Positions 1-10,572 of a DNA stretch of 64,000 nt are shown here, in pieces; positions within the stretch are counted from its first letter, which is position 1; each line of letters opens with the position of its first letter. The stretch lies in the NCBI RefSeq assembly GCF_024868665.1, contig NC_079900.1, forward strand, positions 26,275,361 to 26,339,360. The letters are read 5' to 3'. The notes beneath the pieces are model-generated. The model saw only the letters and a program-made list of their open reading frames with translations, was not told the origin of the DNA and made no database searches. The position numbers and the translations under genes are program-made. The stretch comes from Triplophysa rosa. Its lineage: Eukaryota; Chordata; Actinopteri; Cypriniformes; Nemacheilidae.

Positions 1-45
1 AAATATTGAATAGGCTAAAATATTGTGGATGAGGGGAACGTGCAC

Positions 46-222
46 AATAGGCTTGTTCGACTTGATGCGGCGCCGCAAGATCCGACAGGCAGATGACATC
101 AAAGTACCGCGAGAGCGATTCGAAACCAAACATTTTATGGTTTTTCGAATGGCTCTCGCGGTACTTTGATGTCATCCGCCTGTCGGATCTTGAGGCGCCG
201 CATCAAATCGAACAAGCCTATT
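46..222. repeat. Long near-perfect inverted repeat (hairpin)
   Basis: The arm at about 46-125 is repeated in reverse complement at about 142-222, around a loop of about 16 bases rich in A and T. Only a few mismatches are visible over nearly 80 bases, for example GGCGCCGC on the left against GGCGCCTC on the right. Both ends carry AATAGGCTTGTTCGA. As RNA it would form one long stem. Its size and shape suit a fold-back MITE or a precursor-like hairpin. No target-site duplication is evident and I do not recognise the family. Confidence 0.85.
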
Positions 223-344
223 GACACGACGATTTGTTTTAAATTGACGTCACATCAGTCAGCGACATAGCAGCGCAGGTGCTGGTGATTTCAGCATCAT
301 GTATGGCAAGCCGTTTTGACATAAAATACCCTTGCTGTACTAGT

Positions 345-687
345 CATAATTTAGTTTTAACTAGGCAGAATTCCAGATATCTCTTCTGTAATTTTGACTC
401 GTCGCAATTGGAATTAGTATATCTACAATGTGATTATGACTAGCCATAACAGGCAATGAAGATATACTGTATATAATGTTATTTTGGCTAGTCATAATAT
501 ACATTTAAGATATCTACAAAGCTGTTTTGACTAGTCATATTCTTCCATTGAAAAATATTTTCAGATATCTACAAATGTGTTTTGACTAGTAGAAACTGCA
601 ATTAAAGATATCTATAATTGATTTTGTACTAGGCATAATTCCAATTAGAGATATCTCTAAATTAAACGTTACCAGTGTTCATTTAAT
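345..687. repeat. Array of alternating 8-bp palindromes, left block part 1
   Basis: Degenerate units of about 37-52 bases each hold a (G)ACTAGTC-like palindrome followed 15-25 bases later by an AGATATCT palindrome, separated by AT-rich spacers. About eight units are visible before a solo LTR interrupts the array at 688. The units are too diverged for a recently amplified satellite. They could be subterminal repeats of a large DNA transposon or an old dispersed minisatellite. Confidence 0.75.
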
Positions 688-1275
688 TATCAAGGAACTG
701 GCGTGGAGAGAACCCAAATGCAGGCAGGCAGTGAAGGGGTTAACAAGACTTTAATTTACACAAAACAGAAACCAAAACACCCACAATGGGGAAAAAACTA
801 AACTGAGGCTAATACAATAAAACAAAAACTTCCCACGAGGTGGCAAGACAAAACAAGGTCCAAATAATAACAATAATATAATAACGAATACAAACACTAG
901 ACGGGGAGCAGGAGCAGGAACAGGAACAAGGCACGAGACTGGGAAAGAACAGCAAGCACGAGCAGGGTACAAGAACACATACAAGGCACATAGCACACAT
1001 CGAACGAAATACACAAGCAACAAGACAATGAAACGAGGGCATTTTAAAGGAGAGACAAACGAGGGATAATTACACAGGGCAGGTGGGAAACATTAGACAC
1101 GGCAGGGAAGCAATACAAGAAACGAGAGGGGCGGGGCCAATGACAAGACACGAGAAAACACATGAGATGTCAAAAACATAAACATCTCATGGCTTTCTCG
1201 CATAGAACCTAAGGGCTCAGTCCCGATCCTGCCACATGACTAGAAATACAGAACCAAGAATGCAGGACCGTGACA
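688..1275 (-). mobile_element. Solo LTR (reverse orientation), TSD TTTAAT
   Basis: The block is flanked by TTTAAT at 682-687 and 1276-1281 and sits inside the palindrome array, so it is an insertion. Read on the minus strand it begins TGTCACGG and ends in the degraded terminus CCTTGATA. It shares subterminal blocks with the LTRs at 6422-6978 and 13986-14429, including a purine-rich box near AACCCAAATGCAGGCAGG and the string CGATCCTGCCACATGACTAG. No internal region or second LTR is present, so this is most likely a recombined solo LTR. The open frames of 77-90 codons in it are chance. Confidence 0.8.
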
Positions 1276-1668
1276 TTTAATTAGAGATATCTCTAACTGA
1301 ATTAGCACCAGTAGAATTTATAGTTTGAGATATCTCTAACTTGTGTTTGACTAGTCATAATCACATTTAAGATATCTTTAATGAATCATTTTTAAAGATA
1401 TCCAAAAATACATTTGTAGATATCTGAAAATACTTTATTACTAGTCAAATTACAATTAGAGATATCTTGAATTGTAATTCTTCCTAGTGAAATCTCATCT
1501 ACAGATATCTTCATTTTAATTATGGATATATCATTCTGATTTTTGACTAGGGAGATCTTTCTTTGGATATATCTTCATTTAGCTTTGCGACTAGGATGAA
1601 TTTCAACATAGATATCTGGAATTCGAAATTCTTACTAGTCAAAATTACTTTATAGATATCTAAAATGC
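1276..1668. repeat. Array of alternating 8-bp palindromes, left block part 2
   Basis: This continues the array beyond the LTR insertion, with about nine more AGATATCT or GGATATAT boxes alternating with ACTAGTC-like boxes. The block ends in a short GCATGCATGCA run near 1666. Confidence 0.75.
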
Positions 1669-1755
1669 ATGCATGCAAATACACTTTTTCTAAGCCCCAC
1701 CTTAAGCGTTATTTAACCAATCCTTCCTTGGAAACGGTTGTCATCTGCTATTTTG

Positions 1756-2701
1756 TAGTGATGGGAATTATGATTCATTTGAGTGATTCATTATTTTTCG
1801 TCCGACCTACAGTGTACACTCTCGTTCAATTCGTTCATGAACGACATGTACCAGTTCGTTCAATTCGTTCACGAACGAGATCTCTCTCTCTCTCGTTCAG
1901 ACTCAACAGCGACTTGGTCAGTGTGGGCGTATTCGTTCAGTGGAAGATCTAACAAATTACACGTCCCTTCACAGCCAGAACTGGAATGCTATTTGCTGAC
2001 GTGACGCGAATGAGAGGTAACCAATACTTTTTTGTTTTACAGTTTTTAGAGAAGTGCATGACATGAATTAAACGTAATGAAGTCGTTTTTATTTGAAAGA
2101 ACAGTAAATGATACAAAATGCACACAAAACACCTGTGCTTGCAGTACAATAACTGAGTAAACAGGGCTTGACATTTTCCATGCAATAAAAATGACAATGT
2201 TAATTTTTCCTTGTTACATTTAACCATCAGCTTGCATTATTTAATTATTTTCATAAGGATATCTATATTGTGTCCGTTTCTGTACTTGTTGAACAGGAGA
2301 CCTCATTTTCATTTCGTTTACGAGGCAGAATTCAACAGCTCGTTCACGAACGAGAATCAGCGGGAACTTTCGTTCACTTACGAACGAGATGAACGAGATG
2401 ACTGATCGTTCATTTCGTTCACGAACGAGAATCAGACTCATTCAGACTCAAACACAGGCTCGTTCAGTGAAGGGCGAATTCGTTCAGTACATTCAACCAA
2501 TCATATGCTTTGTCAAAGCTCACTCTCGAACGCCATTGGCTCGTGCTTTAGACACTCTTTTAAGCCAAGACGCTCTGTGCTCGAGGGAAAGATTTCAGTG
2601 AACGAGAAATATGAGTCATTGCATTTCGTGAACGAGAACGATTCGTTCACTTTAAAGATTCGTTCAAAAAGAATGATTCGTTCACGAACGAAACATCACT
2701 A
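1756..2701. mobile_element. Non-autonomous hAT element, TSD CTATTTTG
   Basis: The element begins TAGTGATGGG and ends CATCACTA, and is bounded by identical 8-bp repeats CTATTTTG at 1748-1755 and 2702-2709, as expected for hAT transposition. Inside are many copies of the palindromic core TTCGTTCACGAACGA, concentrated at 1820-1880 and 2335-2430 and again near 2640-2690. A shared end (CGTTCATGAACGACCCATCACTA-like) is seen at 38746 and 47370. No transposase fragment is visible, so it must be mobilised in trans. Confidence 0.9.
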
Positions 2702-2709
2702 CTATTTTG

Positions 2710-3854
2710 TCAAATAATTGTATAATAAAGGTCCTACATTTTGTGTCATTCAAAGTGCTTTATACAGAAGTCATTTAAAAGAATGAAAATAAAAACGTTG
2801 CTGGTGCATATGTAAAAGTAGCATAAGGTATGCAGAGGGTTTTGTTAAATTAAATATCATAAAGTTGGAGATGTGTGCTGTGGATTAAATTGTTTGCCTT
2901 TATTCTAAATGAACACATTACAGATAAGCATCTGTATAGGCATCATGTCTGGTGCAACATTTTGATTAATTTTAAAATATTTTTAATGCACTGGCGCTCA
3001 TCACTGAACACAGCAGAACATCACCATAAGTGATCTCTTGCTATAATATAATACAATATACAATACTCCCACCTTGTGTGTAATTACCTAAACACACGAC
3101 TAAACCTACATCAACAAAGAACACAATACATGCTGTATGAATAACGTAACGTAATAATAAATGCCATCAATGCCATTTATTAACTTGTAATCTTCTTTAA
3201 AAAAGTCTTCACCTATTTACCCGGTCTACCATATACGCATATTCTTGTCCATCACGTGTTTATTTGTACTTTTTAACGTTTTGGTATATAATTCCAATGT
3301 TTTCCACTCATGTCTCTTCAAAATATATATAAAAAATCAATTAAAACAAAACGAGCAGTTTGCTGTTCTTTGTCTTTATTGAACATTACACTTTGTTTGG
3401 TCCGTTTTGTAACATGACTGCAATTAACATTTCAGCGCTATGCATACATGCATGCTGGACACCGTTTACCACATGAATGCATCCATATATTATTTAATAA
3501 TCCCAAAAGTACTTCATTCGGTTATTTTCTCTCCGTGACAAGTTACAAACGCTGTCTACTGTTGTTAGCAGTTAGCACTAGGTATAAGGTTAGGTAAAGT
3601 TACCCTTATTTTAGTGAGATTGAAGGGTCTGTAATACTTCCATCTGGAGAAAGCGTAACAGCTAACAAAACCCATTGACATCCATTAAAAAAACTAGCCT
3701 GTTGTCTCCTTTGCTGTGTTCCGATGAAGCCAATGTGATAGCATTAGCCATTGCGCTTTTTTGGCTAAAGCTTGCACTGGCTTCCCTTAGTGGCTTTGGC
3801 TCTGGTGTGGGGGAGGAGCTGAGTAAATTAAGTCTCACGTCACACAACAGCAGA
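2710..3854. other. AT-rich stretch without recognisable gene
   Basis: No coding signature or complete repeat is visible. A short piece near 2730-2775 resembles common fish retroposon sequence (TCATTCAAAGTGCTTTATAC). The region lies between the two blocks of the palindrome array and may be part of the same composite element. Confidence 0.4.
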
Positions 3855-4165
3855 TTCGACTAGGAGTAGGCACAATTCAGATATCTAAAATATAATTGTG
3901 ACTAGTTGAAACTGAATTAGAGATATCTTTAAATACTTTTGCGTATGTGTAACGCGTTAATTTTAGATATCTACGACGTCATTACAGATATCTTAAATAG
4001 AGTTTTGACTAGTCAAAACATATTTACAGATATCTCAAATCAGATTTCTTACTAGCGCAATTATAATTGCAGATATCTCTAATTATCGATTTGACTAGTC
4101 AAATTATAATTATGACTCGTCAAAAAACAATTAAAGCTATCTAAAACATATTTAATGGATAGTCA
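3855..4165. repeat. Array of alternating 8-bp palindromes, right block
   Basis: This is the same repeat type as at 345-687 and 1276-1668. AGATATCT boxes alternate with GACTAGTC-like boxes; seven AGATATCT boxes are visible. It lies about 2.2 kb from the left block, and the spacer holds the hAT derivative at 1756-2701. Confidence 0.75.
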
Positions 4166-4203
4166 AACCACTGTTTTTTATGACAAAAGCGCTTGCCATA
4201 ATC

Positions 4204-4279
4204 ATGGCCAAGCCCAAGCGAGATGGACTGCTTGACCTGAGGGACTTTGGCTTTAAGAGGGCCAGAAGTAGTACTGAAG
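4204..4279 (+). CDS. Possible first coding exon of a transposase-like or unknown protein
   Basis: An ATG in good initiation context (A at -3, G at +4) opens a 76-nt frame starting MAKPKRDGLLDLRDFGFKRA that ends exactly at a consensus splice donor, GAAG|GTAAGTC. An upstream in-frame ATG at 4180 would add eight residues. The short basic head with the pattern LLDL..FGFKR resembles the first residues of fish TTF/ZMYM-type hAT transposases, which often start with such a leader and then splice. I see no second exon nearby. It could also be chance or a host exon. Confidence 0.3.
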
Positions 4280-4469
4280 GTAAGTCAAGAGTCAGGAATA
4301 GTTTTGATATGTCACCAAAGGCGATAACAATACAGTTAATGATGTTAGTTAGTTTGGAGCTTTTTTTCTTGTTAGGTAACGCCAGCTAGCTAGTTAACGT
4401 CAGGTTAGACTTTACATTCACAAAGTTAATGTTAGATTTGGTTTCTGTTTCACCTGGAATATCTTACTG

Positions 4470-4736
4470 CAGGGTTTCCCACAGCACTATTTACAGTGGC
4501 CGCCTAAGCAACACACGCCTGCCTCCTTAACTAACCTAAGTAGAAAAAAAAAATTATGAGCGTTATCCGTCGTGTTACTCTGTCCTGTCCGATCAGCAGC
4601 ATCTGGTGGAATATCATCGCGCTATCTATCATCGTTCGACAAAAATTCTACAACATATAAATGGCAAGTGCAAGGAAAGCCATTACTTTTCCTTGCATGA
4701 AATTAAAGACTAACACATTTTATGGGGGAAACCCTG
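4470..4736. mobile_element. Small hAT-like MITE, flanked by TTACTG
   Basis: Inverted ends CAGGGTTTCCCAC and TGGGGGAAACCCTG enclose 267 bases. TTACTG directly abuts both ends (4464-4469 and 4737-4742). Counting two more bases gives TTACTGCA against TTACTGGA, a near-perfect 8-bp TSD. An internal hairpin GCAAGGAAA/TTTCCTTGC lies near 4670-4700. The terminal sequence is typical of fish hAT derivatives. Confidence 0.75.
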
Positions 4737-4749
4737 TTACTGGAATAGT

Positions 4750-5290
4750 AAACATTTCTCTAATTGAATATGGGCTAGGTGACTGCCCTCTTATTTTATA
4801 AAAAAAACCTAACTTGACAGTAGGCTACTTGACTGTCTGCTCATTCTAACAAAACCATAATGCCATTGTTTTCTTCATATAGAGGATAACCAGATTTTGT
4901 AAATGGTACATTTGTTTAATCCATTTGTTCTTGCACTTCAATTAAAATGGACTTGATTTGAGAGAATTCATGTTCATTTACAATGAGGTTTTGTGAGGTT
5001 TTGTTTCAACATTTAATAGATGAATTCCCAATAGATTTATAGGTATTATGAGTATAAAGTTGCACTTGCACCCAGTGGAAAAATACTTTAATATAGTTGA
5101 TACGTAATATATCAATAGCATGCATGTTGTTTTAGAGTATAATAATTATATTTGTGCTTAAACAATAATCAAAAGGGTAACCCGTTGGTCTCCCACCATA
5201 TGCGCTGTCATCAGCACAAATGATATCTCCCTAAACTTTAAATCCAATCCATCATCCCCCCTGATTTATTTTTACAACTCGAGTACTGTA
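4750..5290. other. No recognisable feature
   Basis: AT-rich sequence without long frames, splice-bounded exons or clear repeat ends. Confidence 0.4.
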
Positions 5291-5345
5291 TACAGCCCCG
5301 GAAAAAAATTGAGAGACCATTTCAGAGACTGTTTTTCTGATTTTA

Positions 5346-5470
5346 AAATGTACATTTACATTTAGTCATTTAGCATACACTTTTATCCAAACAGACTTAC
5401 AGAGAGAGTTCAGGGAGCAATAAGCGATAATGTCATACAGAAGCAATAATACAATAGGTGCTAATACAAA
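5346..5470. repeat. Fragment of a fish LINE/SINE core (TTTACATTTAGTCATTTAGC type)
   Basis: The string ACATTTACATTTAGTCATTTAGC followed by CTTTTATCC and GACTTACAGAGAG is a very common fish retroposon segment. The ends are ragged and there is no TSD, so this is an old fragment. The sequence from here to about 6040 shows nothing else I recognise. Confidence 0.6.
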
Positions 5471-6042
5471 GTAGACATCCAAGTTGGCTGCGATAATGCG
5501 AAATATCGATTATTTTATTGATGCGTAGCTTGTACGGCTCTGGGATCAGTAGGAAATGCTGCTCGATCTAAAAGCAGTGCGAGTTTAAGTCGCTTATAAC
5601 GTGCATTTAAAAAAGCAACACCCGTCAAACATGATCATTATAAATATACTTTATTATCATAAAAATACCCGAGGAGGCTTGAGGATCAGTGATGAAAACA
5701 TGTCCTTAGGCATTTCCTAGAACTACTTGTGTTATGGTCTTCTTCTGCAGTGGGTATTTGGAGTTTCTGCACGAGAGCGCACTCTGGCTTTCAGATGCAG
5801 CAGCATTTTACCGTACTGCACTCACAAATTGTGCATAAATCACGTGATATATATTTTCGGTTAAACGGGCATATGTCTAATACAAAGTTACTAGTTTCAG
5901 CAAAAGCTAGACCACTACCTGTTGAGAGAAAGAGAGAGGATTAATATTTGTACTATTTCTAGGTATGTGTTTAGGTAAAAAAAAATCTCTGAACTACTGA
6001 CATTATTTCTCCCCAATTTCAAATAAAAATAGTGTTTCTGAC

Positions 6043-6210
6043 GACGCCAATAGCCCTGTGGTTAGTGTGCTGACATATAGTGCCAGTGCACTTGCGGCCC
6101 CACCTAAGTTCAATTCCTGTCTCGAGCGTCCTTTGCTGGTTCCACTTCCTTGGCTCTATCCAATGCTTTCCTGTCTGTTCTCCACTGTCCTTTAAAAATA
6201 TATATTGTTT
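6043..6210 (+). mobile_element. tRNA-derived SINE
   Basis: A degenerate pol III box A (TAGCCCTGTGGTTAG) and box B (AGTTCAATTCC) are spaced as in a tRNA-derived head, followed by a C/T-rich body with CACTTCCTTGGC and an A/T tail near 6190. The head and body match the SINE at 23595-23802, which lies in reverse orientation. It is too diverged to be a functional tRNA. Confidence 0.65.
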
Positions 6211-6421
6211 CTTTTTGCATTTATTTGCAGAAAATGAAAACTGGAGAAATGTGAAAATAACAGAAAAGATTCTCTCTATTTTTAAATTTTGTTTATGTGA
6301 TAACCTCGATTTTGTATCACAGTTTTAATGTGTCTTGTCATGCTCTCAGTCTTTCACATTGCTGTTGGATGACTTTGTCACTCCTGATGTTTGATTTTGT
6401 TGAAATTCAACAGACACTGGA

Positions 6422-6978
6422 TGTCATGGCTCTGCTTCCTTAGTCATGTTTTTCTTGGTCCTGTAGCAGAGCCATGACAAAGTCTTTGGTTATGTGTGGA
6501 GAGAAACATATTATTGTCCTTTTGACAGTAATATGCGTTCTCTCCAGTGTCTCGTCATTGGCCCCGCTCCTCTCGTTTCCTTGTGATCTTTCCCTGAGTG
6601 TTTCATTACCCACACCTGCCCCGTGTCGTTATCCCTTGTTTGTCTTTCCTTTAAATGCCCTCCTGTTTCATTGTCCTGTGCTCGTATTGCGTTCGGTCTG
6701 TATGTTTACATTCAGTGGTCAGATGTCTTCCGTGTGCGTGTGTCTCTTGTTGCTGTTTCCCCTTGTCACAGTAAGTGTTTAGTTTAGTCTTTGTCAAGTG
6801 TTGTTTAATTTAGTGCTTAGTTAGTTTACGTCCCTCTTTACTTTTTATTATCTTGTTCTTGTTTACACCCCCTCGTGGGTTTTTGTTTTGTGTTTCTTGT
6901 CAAAATAAAGTTTGTCTTGTTAACCCCGTCATTGCCGCTGCCTGCGCTTGGGTTCTTTCTACGCACCATTTCTTGACA
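6422..6978 (+). mobile_element. Solo LTR, TSD CTGGA
   Basis: The LTR starts TGTCATGG and ends CTTGACA (TG...CA), with 5-bp duplications CTGGA at 6417-6421 and 6979-6983. An AATAAA polyadenylation signal lies near 6904, just before the conserved GTTAACCCCGTC block shared with the LTRs at 688-1275 and 13986-14429. There is no internal region, so recombination between two LTRs probably removed it. The 102-codon frame at 6474 is not a gene. Confidence 0.88.
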
Positions 6979-6983
6979 CTGGA

Positions 6984-7740
6984 CTGGAATGACCACAATA
7001 CATCTAGAAATTATGATTTGAAATGAAAATATACATCTCTATCCGATGTATGAAATTGGTCTTGGTGACATTATCTTAGGATAAATTATTTTCAACATTG
7101 CACATTATGTGTAGCCTATATTATATCCAGTTATCCTTGCACTATTGGGAACTATTGCATTTCCTCATTGCACAGTCTGTAGAAATGCATTTTCACCTTT
7201 TTTGCATTTCAGTTTTACTCTGTTCCACGTGTGTTTGAAGGGATAATGCTGATAAATCGACACATCCGTTCAACTTACTTTCTAGAGGAAGAAGTTATGC
7301 ATTTTTTATGTAGGCAGAATAATTGGGTTGGATAGCTTTGAAAAAAACCTGCAGAGTTCTTGTAAAACAGGGGTAAAACACCGTTAAAGTGGAGCTCTAA
7401 TGCATACATTTTGACTTATTTACACTGTTTAAGAGTTGGATTCACGAGTTCACCTGCGCAGATAAACAGCTATGTTGCAGGGATAGTAATGATGGAGCAT
7501 GGGTATGCTGATTATGCGTATTTGGCGTGCTGTACAGGGAGCAGGCTCCGAGCTCGCCGGATCTATCCGAACCCGGAGCACTCTACCCAGGTCAGGGCAA
7601 GTGCGCCGGGCTCGGAACTGGCTCGAGCCCAGAACACACCTCCCCCGTGGGTCCTGCGGGACTATGAGCTTTGTGAGAGGAGCCGGGGTGAAGGAGGGAT
7701 GTTTATCTGGCGAGATGCAGCGGTAAGATAGTTTGTCTAT
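6984..7740. other. No recognised gene; GC-rich patch near 7520-7720
   Basis: A GC-rich patch with frames of 75 and 106 codons (7411-7731) shows no family signature and no supporting splice or start context. The rest is AT-rich and unassigned. Confidence 0.35.
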
Positions 7741-7746
7741 TTATGG

Positions 7747-7882
7747 GAGAGCTTGCTGATAGGGTAGATGCGGTGATTGCTGATGGTGGACCAGCCGGGC
7801 TGATTGTGATGAGATAGCTTGCTTGAGCTGATAGGTAGAAGCGGTGATTGCTGATGGTTGGCCGGCTGGGCTGATTATAATA
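7747..7882. repeat. Two-copy tandem duplication of about 65-70 bp
   Basis: The phrases GCGGTGATTGCTGATGGT and GGCTGATT occur twice, first at about 7747-7812 and again at about 7815-7882, with divergence in between. This looks like an old local duplication in otherwise unassigned sequence. Confidence 0.7.
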
Positions 7883-7989
7883 TGCTTAGGTTCCTCCCGA
7901 ACTTTGTTAATTAAACATCATTTCTCATTCTTAACATGGTACATTGTAATCCATTTATTTGTAATATTTGGCATTGTGTGCTGCGCGTC

Positions 7990-8215
7990 CCACCAGACCC
8001 GCCTATAGGGGCATATTACTAACGCGCTCTTTAACTAACTAAAAAAAATTGCGCCGTTGACTTTAGACCAGGTTTCAGTCGGCCAATGGCACAGTCTATT
8101 TCACTTGCTTTAAAATAGCAACGCGCCAACAACACACCTAAACAGACCTCGTTTTCAGACCAGCACGCCCATGGGTGCACAAATGGCACAGGACTTGTTT
8201 GAGAAATATTTGTCA
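7990..8215. repeat. Fragment of a dispersed fish repeat (low certainty)
   Basis: Phrases such as GCGCCGTTGACTTTAGACC and CAGCACGCCCATGGG are familiar from dispersed fish repeats that are often found in pieces. I cannot name the family or define its ends. Confidence 0.3.
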
Positions 8216-8724
8216 TTTTGTGTTATAAACAAGGCCTAGAAACTGAACTGGGGGTATGTGCCAAAATTGGGAACAGCCCCAACTATGGGTCACCACATAG
8301 CGTTCATGAGATATAACGCTTTTTATATAATTGCTTATAACTCTTGAACCCTTGTCTTAAATTCGTTTTCTGATGGTCATTATTTCTCCTGGTCCGTGCC
8401 GATTCCATTGATGCTTCATTTGTCATTTTCTAACATTCGGTTAATAACATATAACAAAGGGGGCTATTTTTTTTCCAAACTCTGCTTGTTATGGTACTGC
8501 TTGGACCAAGCCAAACAGAAATGGCCAAACAGATTTTTGATTTCTGGGGCAATTTTTTGAGAAATACCTCTGCAAAGTTGACTGTGCCTGTGACATTGTC
8601 TCTTTCTCGTATTCTGACTGTATGTAACGTGTTGTGTATTACTATACAAAATTATATTCTTGCGTTTATTGTCACTTCTGGCATCTGTTTCTCCTGTACA
8701 TTGTATTTCTGTTACTTTTGCAAA

Positions 8725-9038
8725 GCGCACGCCTTGAGACCGCTAGGTTGCGTGTTCGAATCCAGAATCCAGCACAGGTGTTGTTTGTATATATATAGTG
8801 TACGTTGTGATTTCAATCTCGGCTGTTTTTTAAACATACAGTATCTGTTTTTCACATACATATTGTTCTTGTGGCGGTTCGTTGACATAGCTGCAACTTT
8901 GGTTATTGGTACATATCGCTAATTACACCTCTATCAGCTTTGCTGAGCAGCCCGGTTGTGGGATGTCAGCTCAGTGGCGAGACTCACTAAGTCACTAGTG
9001 TGGAGTCTTTGGGGTCGGCGCTTCGAATCCAGCCGTGG
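8725..9038 (+). repeat. tRNA-like (SINE head) modules
   Basis: Two stretches carry box-B-like sequence: GTGTTCGAATCCAG near 8753-8766 and GCTTCGAATCCAG near 9020-9032. The second is preceded at the right distance by a box-A-like GTCAGCTCAGTGGCGAG at 8965-8981. Neither folds into an obvious functional tRNA by eye. They look like heads of an unrecognised SINE. A third box-A-like TAGCTCAGAGTGATG lies near 9228. Confidence 0.4.
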
Positions 9039-9284
9039 ACGTGTTACGTGCTTGTGTGCTTTGAGTGTGTTTTCACCTATTCTTTTATGCCTGTCCGTTT
9101 TTCACAGATGTTCTGTTTCTGCCTTTTTGCTCTCGTTGTTCTACGCCGGCGTGGCCTTCGGGGGCTTGGACCCATAATGCTGCTTGCAGCTGTATTGTAT
9201 TATGTGATAATCGTTCTGCCCTGTCGATAGCTCAGAGTGATGCAGTTATAATCTGCAATATGCAGTATGCATGATACTAGTTAG

Positions 9285-9605
9285 TGATCAGCGACTTTCT
9301 CACTTTGGAGTTGAATTTCTATATCCGTGAGATTGATTTCATGAGATATGACTTAGTCTAGTGTGTGATTTAAAGTGATGGGTTGGTCTGTTGATGTTTT
9401 GCTTGACCCCAAAGGAGTTCAATAAATCAGTAAATGCAAATCCTAAAGCATAATTTGTGTTATCAATCAATATGAATGTTAAAATCTCAAACTATCAGAG
9501 CTTTATCAGCATTAACCAATAAGTCCGAGAAAAAATCTGCAAACTCCTTTAGGAAGTCAGCGTAGGGGCCTGGGGGTCTGTACACGGTAGCCAGAGCGAG
9601 ATATA
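9285..9605 (-). pseudogene. L2-like LINE remnant, AP-endonuclease domain
   Basis: Reading down the minus strand from 9605, the frame gives LALATVYRPPGPYADF and, 33 codons later, V*DFNIHID. This is the conserved LINE endonuclease signature (VYRPPG...GDFNIHVD), with the glycine codon changed to a stop. After one frameshift it continues TDLLNSFGVKQNINRPTH and then TLDLVIS, the usual order in L2-like endonuclease domains. At least two stops and two frameshifts show that it is dead. The reverse transcriptase part is absent. Confidence 0.75.
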
Positions 9606-9639
9606 TTGGGCGTTTCTGTCTTATATCTGAAAGAGTAAC

Positions 9640-9835
9640 CTTAAGCACAAGTTACGGTGCTAATAACAAATCTAAAAGCAAGATAAACAATCCAAAATCA
9701 CAATTACAAATCTGAAAACGCAATATCAAATCTAAAAACAAAATAGCAAACCTTAAAACACAACATTTGGGGATCAAAATAACAAGTCAGAAAACAAAAC
9801 GACAAGTCAGAAAACACAACGACAAATCAGTCAAA
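9640..9835. repeat. A-rich degenerate tandem repeat
   Basis: Units of about 17-22 bases of the form AAATCTAAAAACAAAAT or CAAGTCAGAAAACAAAACGA repeat about nine times with drift. Confidence 0.7.
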
Positions 9836-10033
9836 CCAGAATAGGTAGGTCTTTTGTTGGAATGGGTTAGCTACTGCTGATTGGACGAAACTCCTGTCAA
9901 TCAAGTGTTTCCCCTAGGTTTACGGCTTTGGGGGGGCTGTGGTCTCTATATTTTTTTGCAGCTGCGGTCCGGACAATACTTTTTTTTTTCAATCAATCTA
10001 ATGTTTTATCAGGCCATTTACTCTATATTCTGA

Positions 10034-10287
10034 AGTGAAAGTGATTAGTCAGATATGGTGACCCATACCCGAAATGTGACCTCTGCAACACACGCACAGC
10101 AAGTCGTGAACACACGTACACCCGGAGCATTAGGCAGCTTTCACTGCAGTGCCCGGGCAGCAAGTAGGGGTAAGGTGCCTTGCTCAGTGGCACCTCCGTC
10201 ATTACCCGCCGGCCCTGGGAATCGAACCAGCAACCTTCTGGTCACGAGTCCGACTCACTAACCATTTGGCCACGACTGCCCATAATT
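10034..10287 (-). mobile_element. V-type tRNA-derived SINE (HAmo-like), TSD TATATTCTGA
   Basis: On the minus strand the head GGGCAGTCGTGGCCAAATGG carries box A, and GGTTCGATTCC is an exact box B. The conserved core GAGGTGCC..TGAGCAAGGCACC and CTGCCCGGGCACTGC follow, and the tail ends in GGTCACCATATC..CACTTTCAC. The 10-bp repeats TATATTCTGA at 10024-10033 and 10288-10297 mark the insertion. The element is near full length. The 68-codon frame across it is not a gene. Confidence 0.9.
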
Positions 10288-10572
10288 TATATTCTGATAG
10301 ACACAGTCTGTGTGAAACATAGAAGGTCTGGAAACTGAGAGAATGCGTTGTTGGCTCTGGTGCTGAAGTGAAGTCCCAGTGGTCTATTAATATTTAAAAA
10401 AACTACTGACAACAAACTGTAACAACTGAAATAAATATATCATGAGCAGGAGTACTTACAAAGTTACTAACAGCCTTTCCATGCCATTCATACTAGAACA
10501 GATTCTAAATATTCTTTCCAATTAAAACATGATTCACATGCTTTATAATCTGTTACAAAGCTATATAGCAAA

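Noticed and set aside
345..1668. CRISPR-like array of regular repeats and spacers
   Set aside because: The repeats are short palindromes with drifting AT-rich spacers in a eukaryotic, transposon-rich context; there are no cas genes and no constant repeat length.
8491..8922. 143-codon plus frame with several hydrophobic stretches
   Set aside because: T-rich sequence gives Phe/Leu/Ile-rich chance frames; no family motif, poor start context and overlap with tRNA-like repeats.
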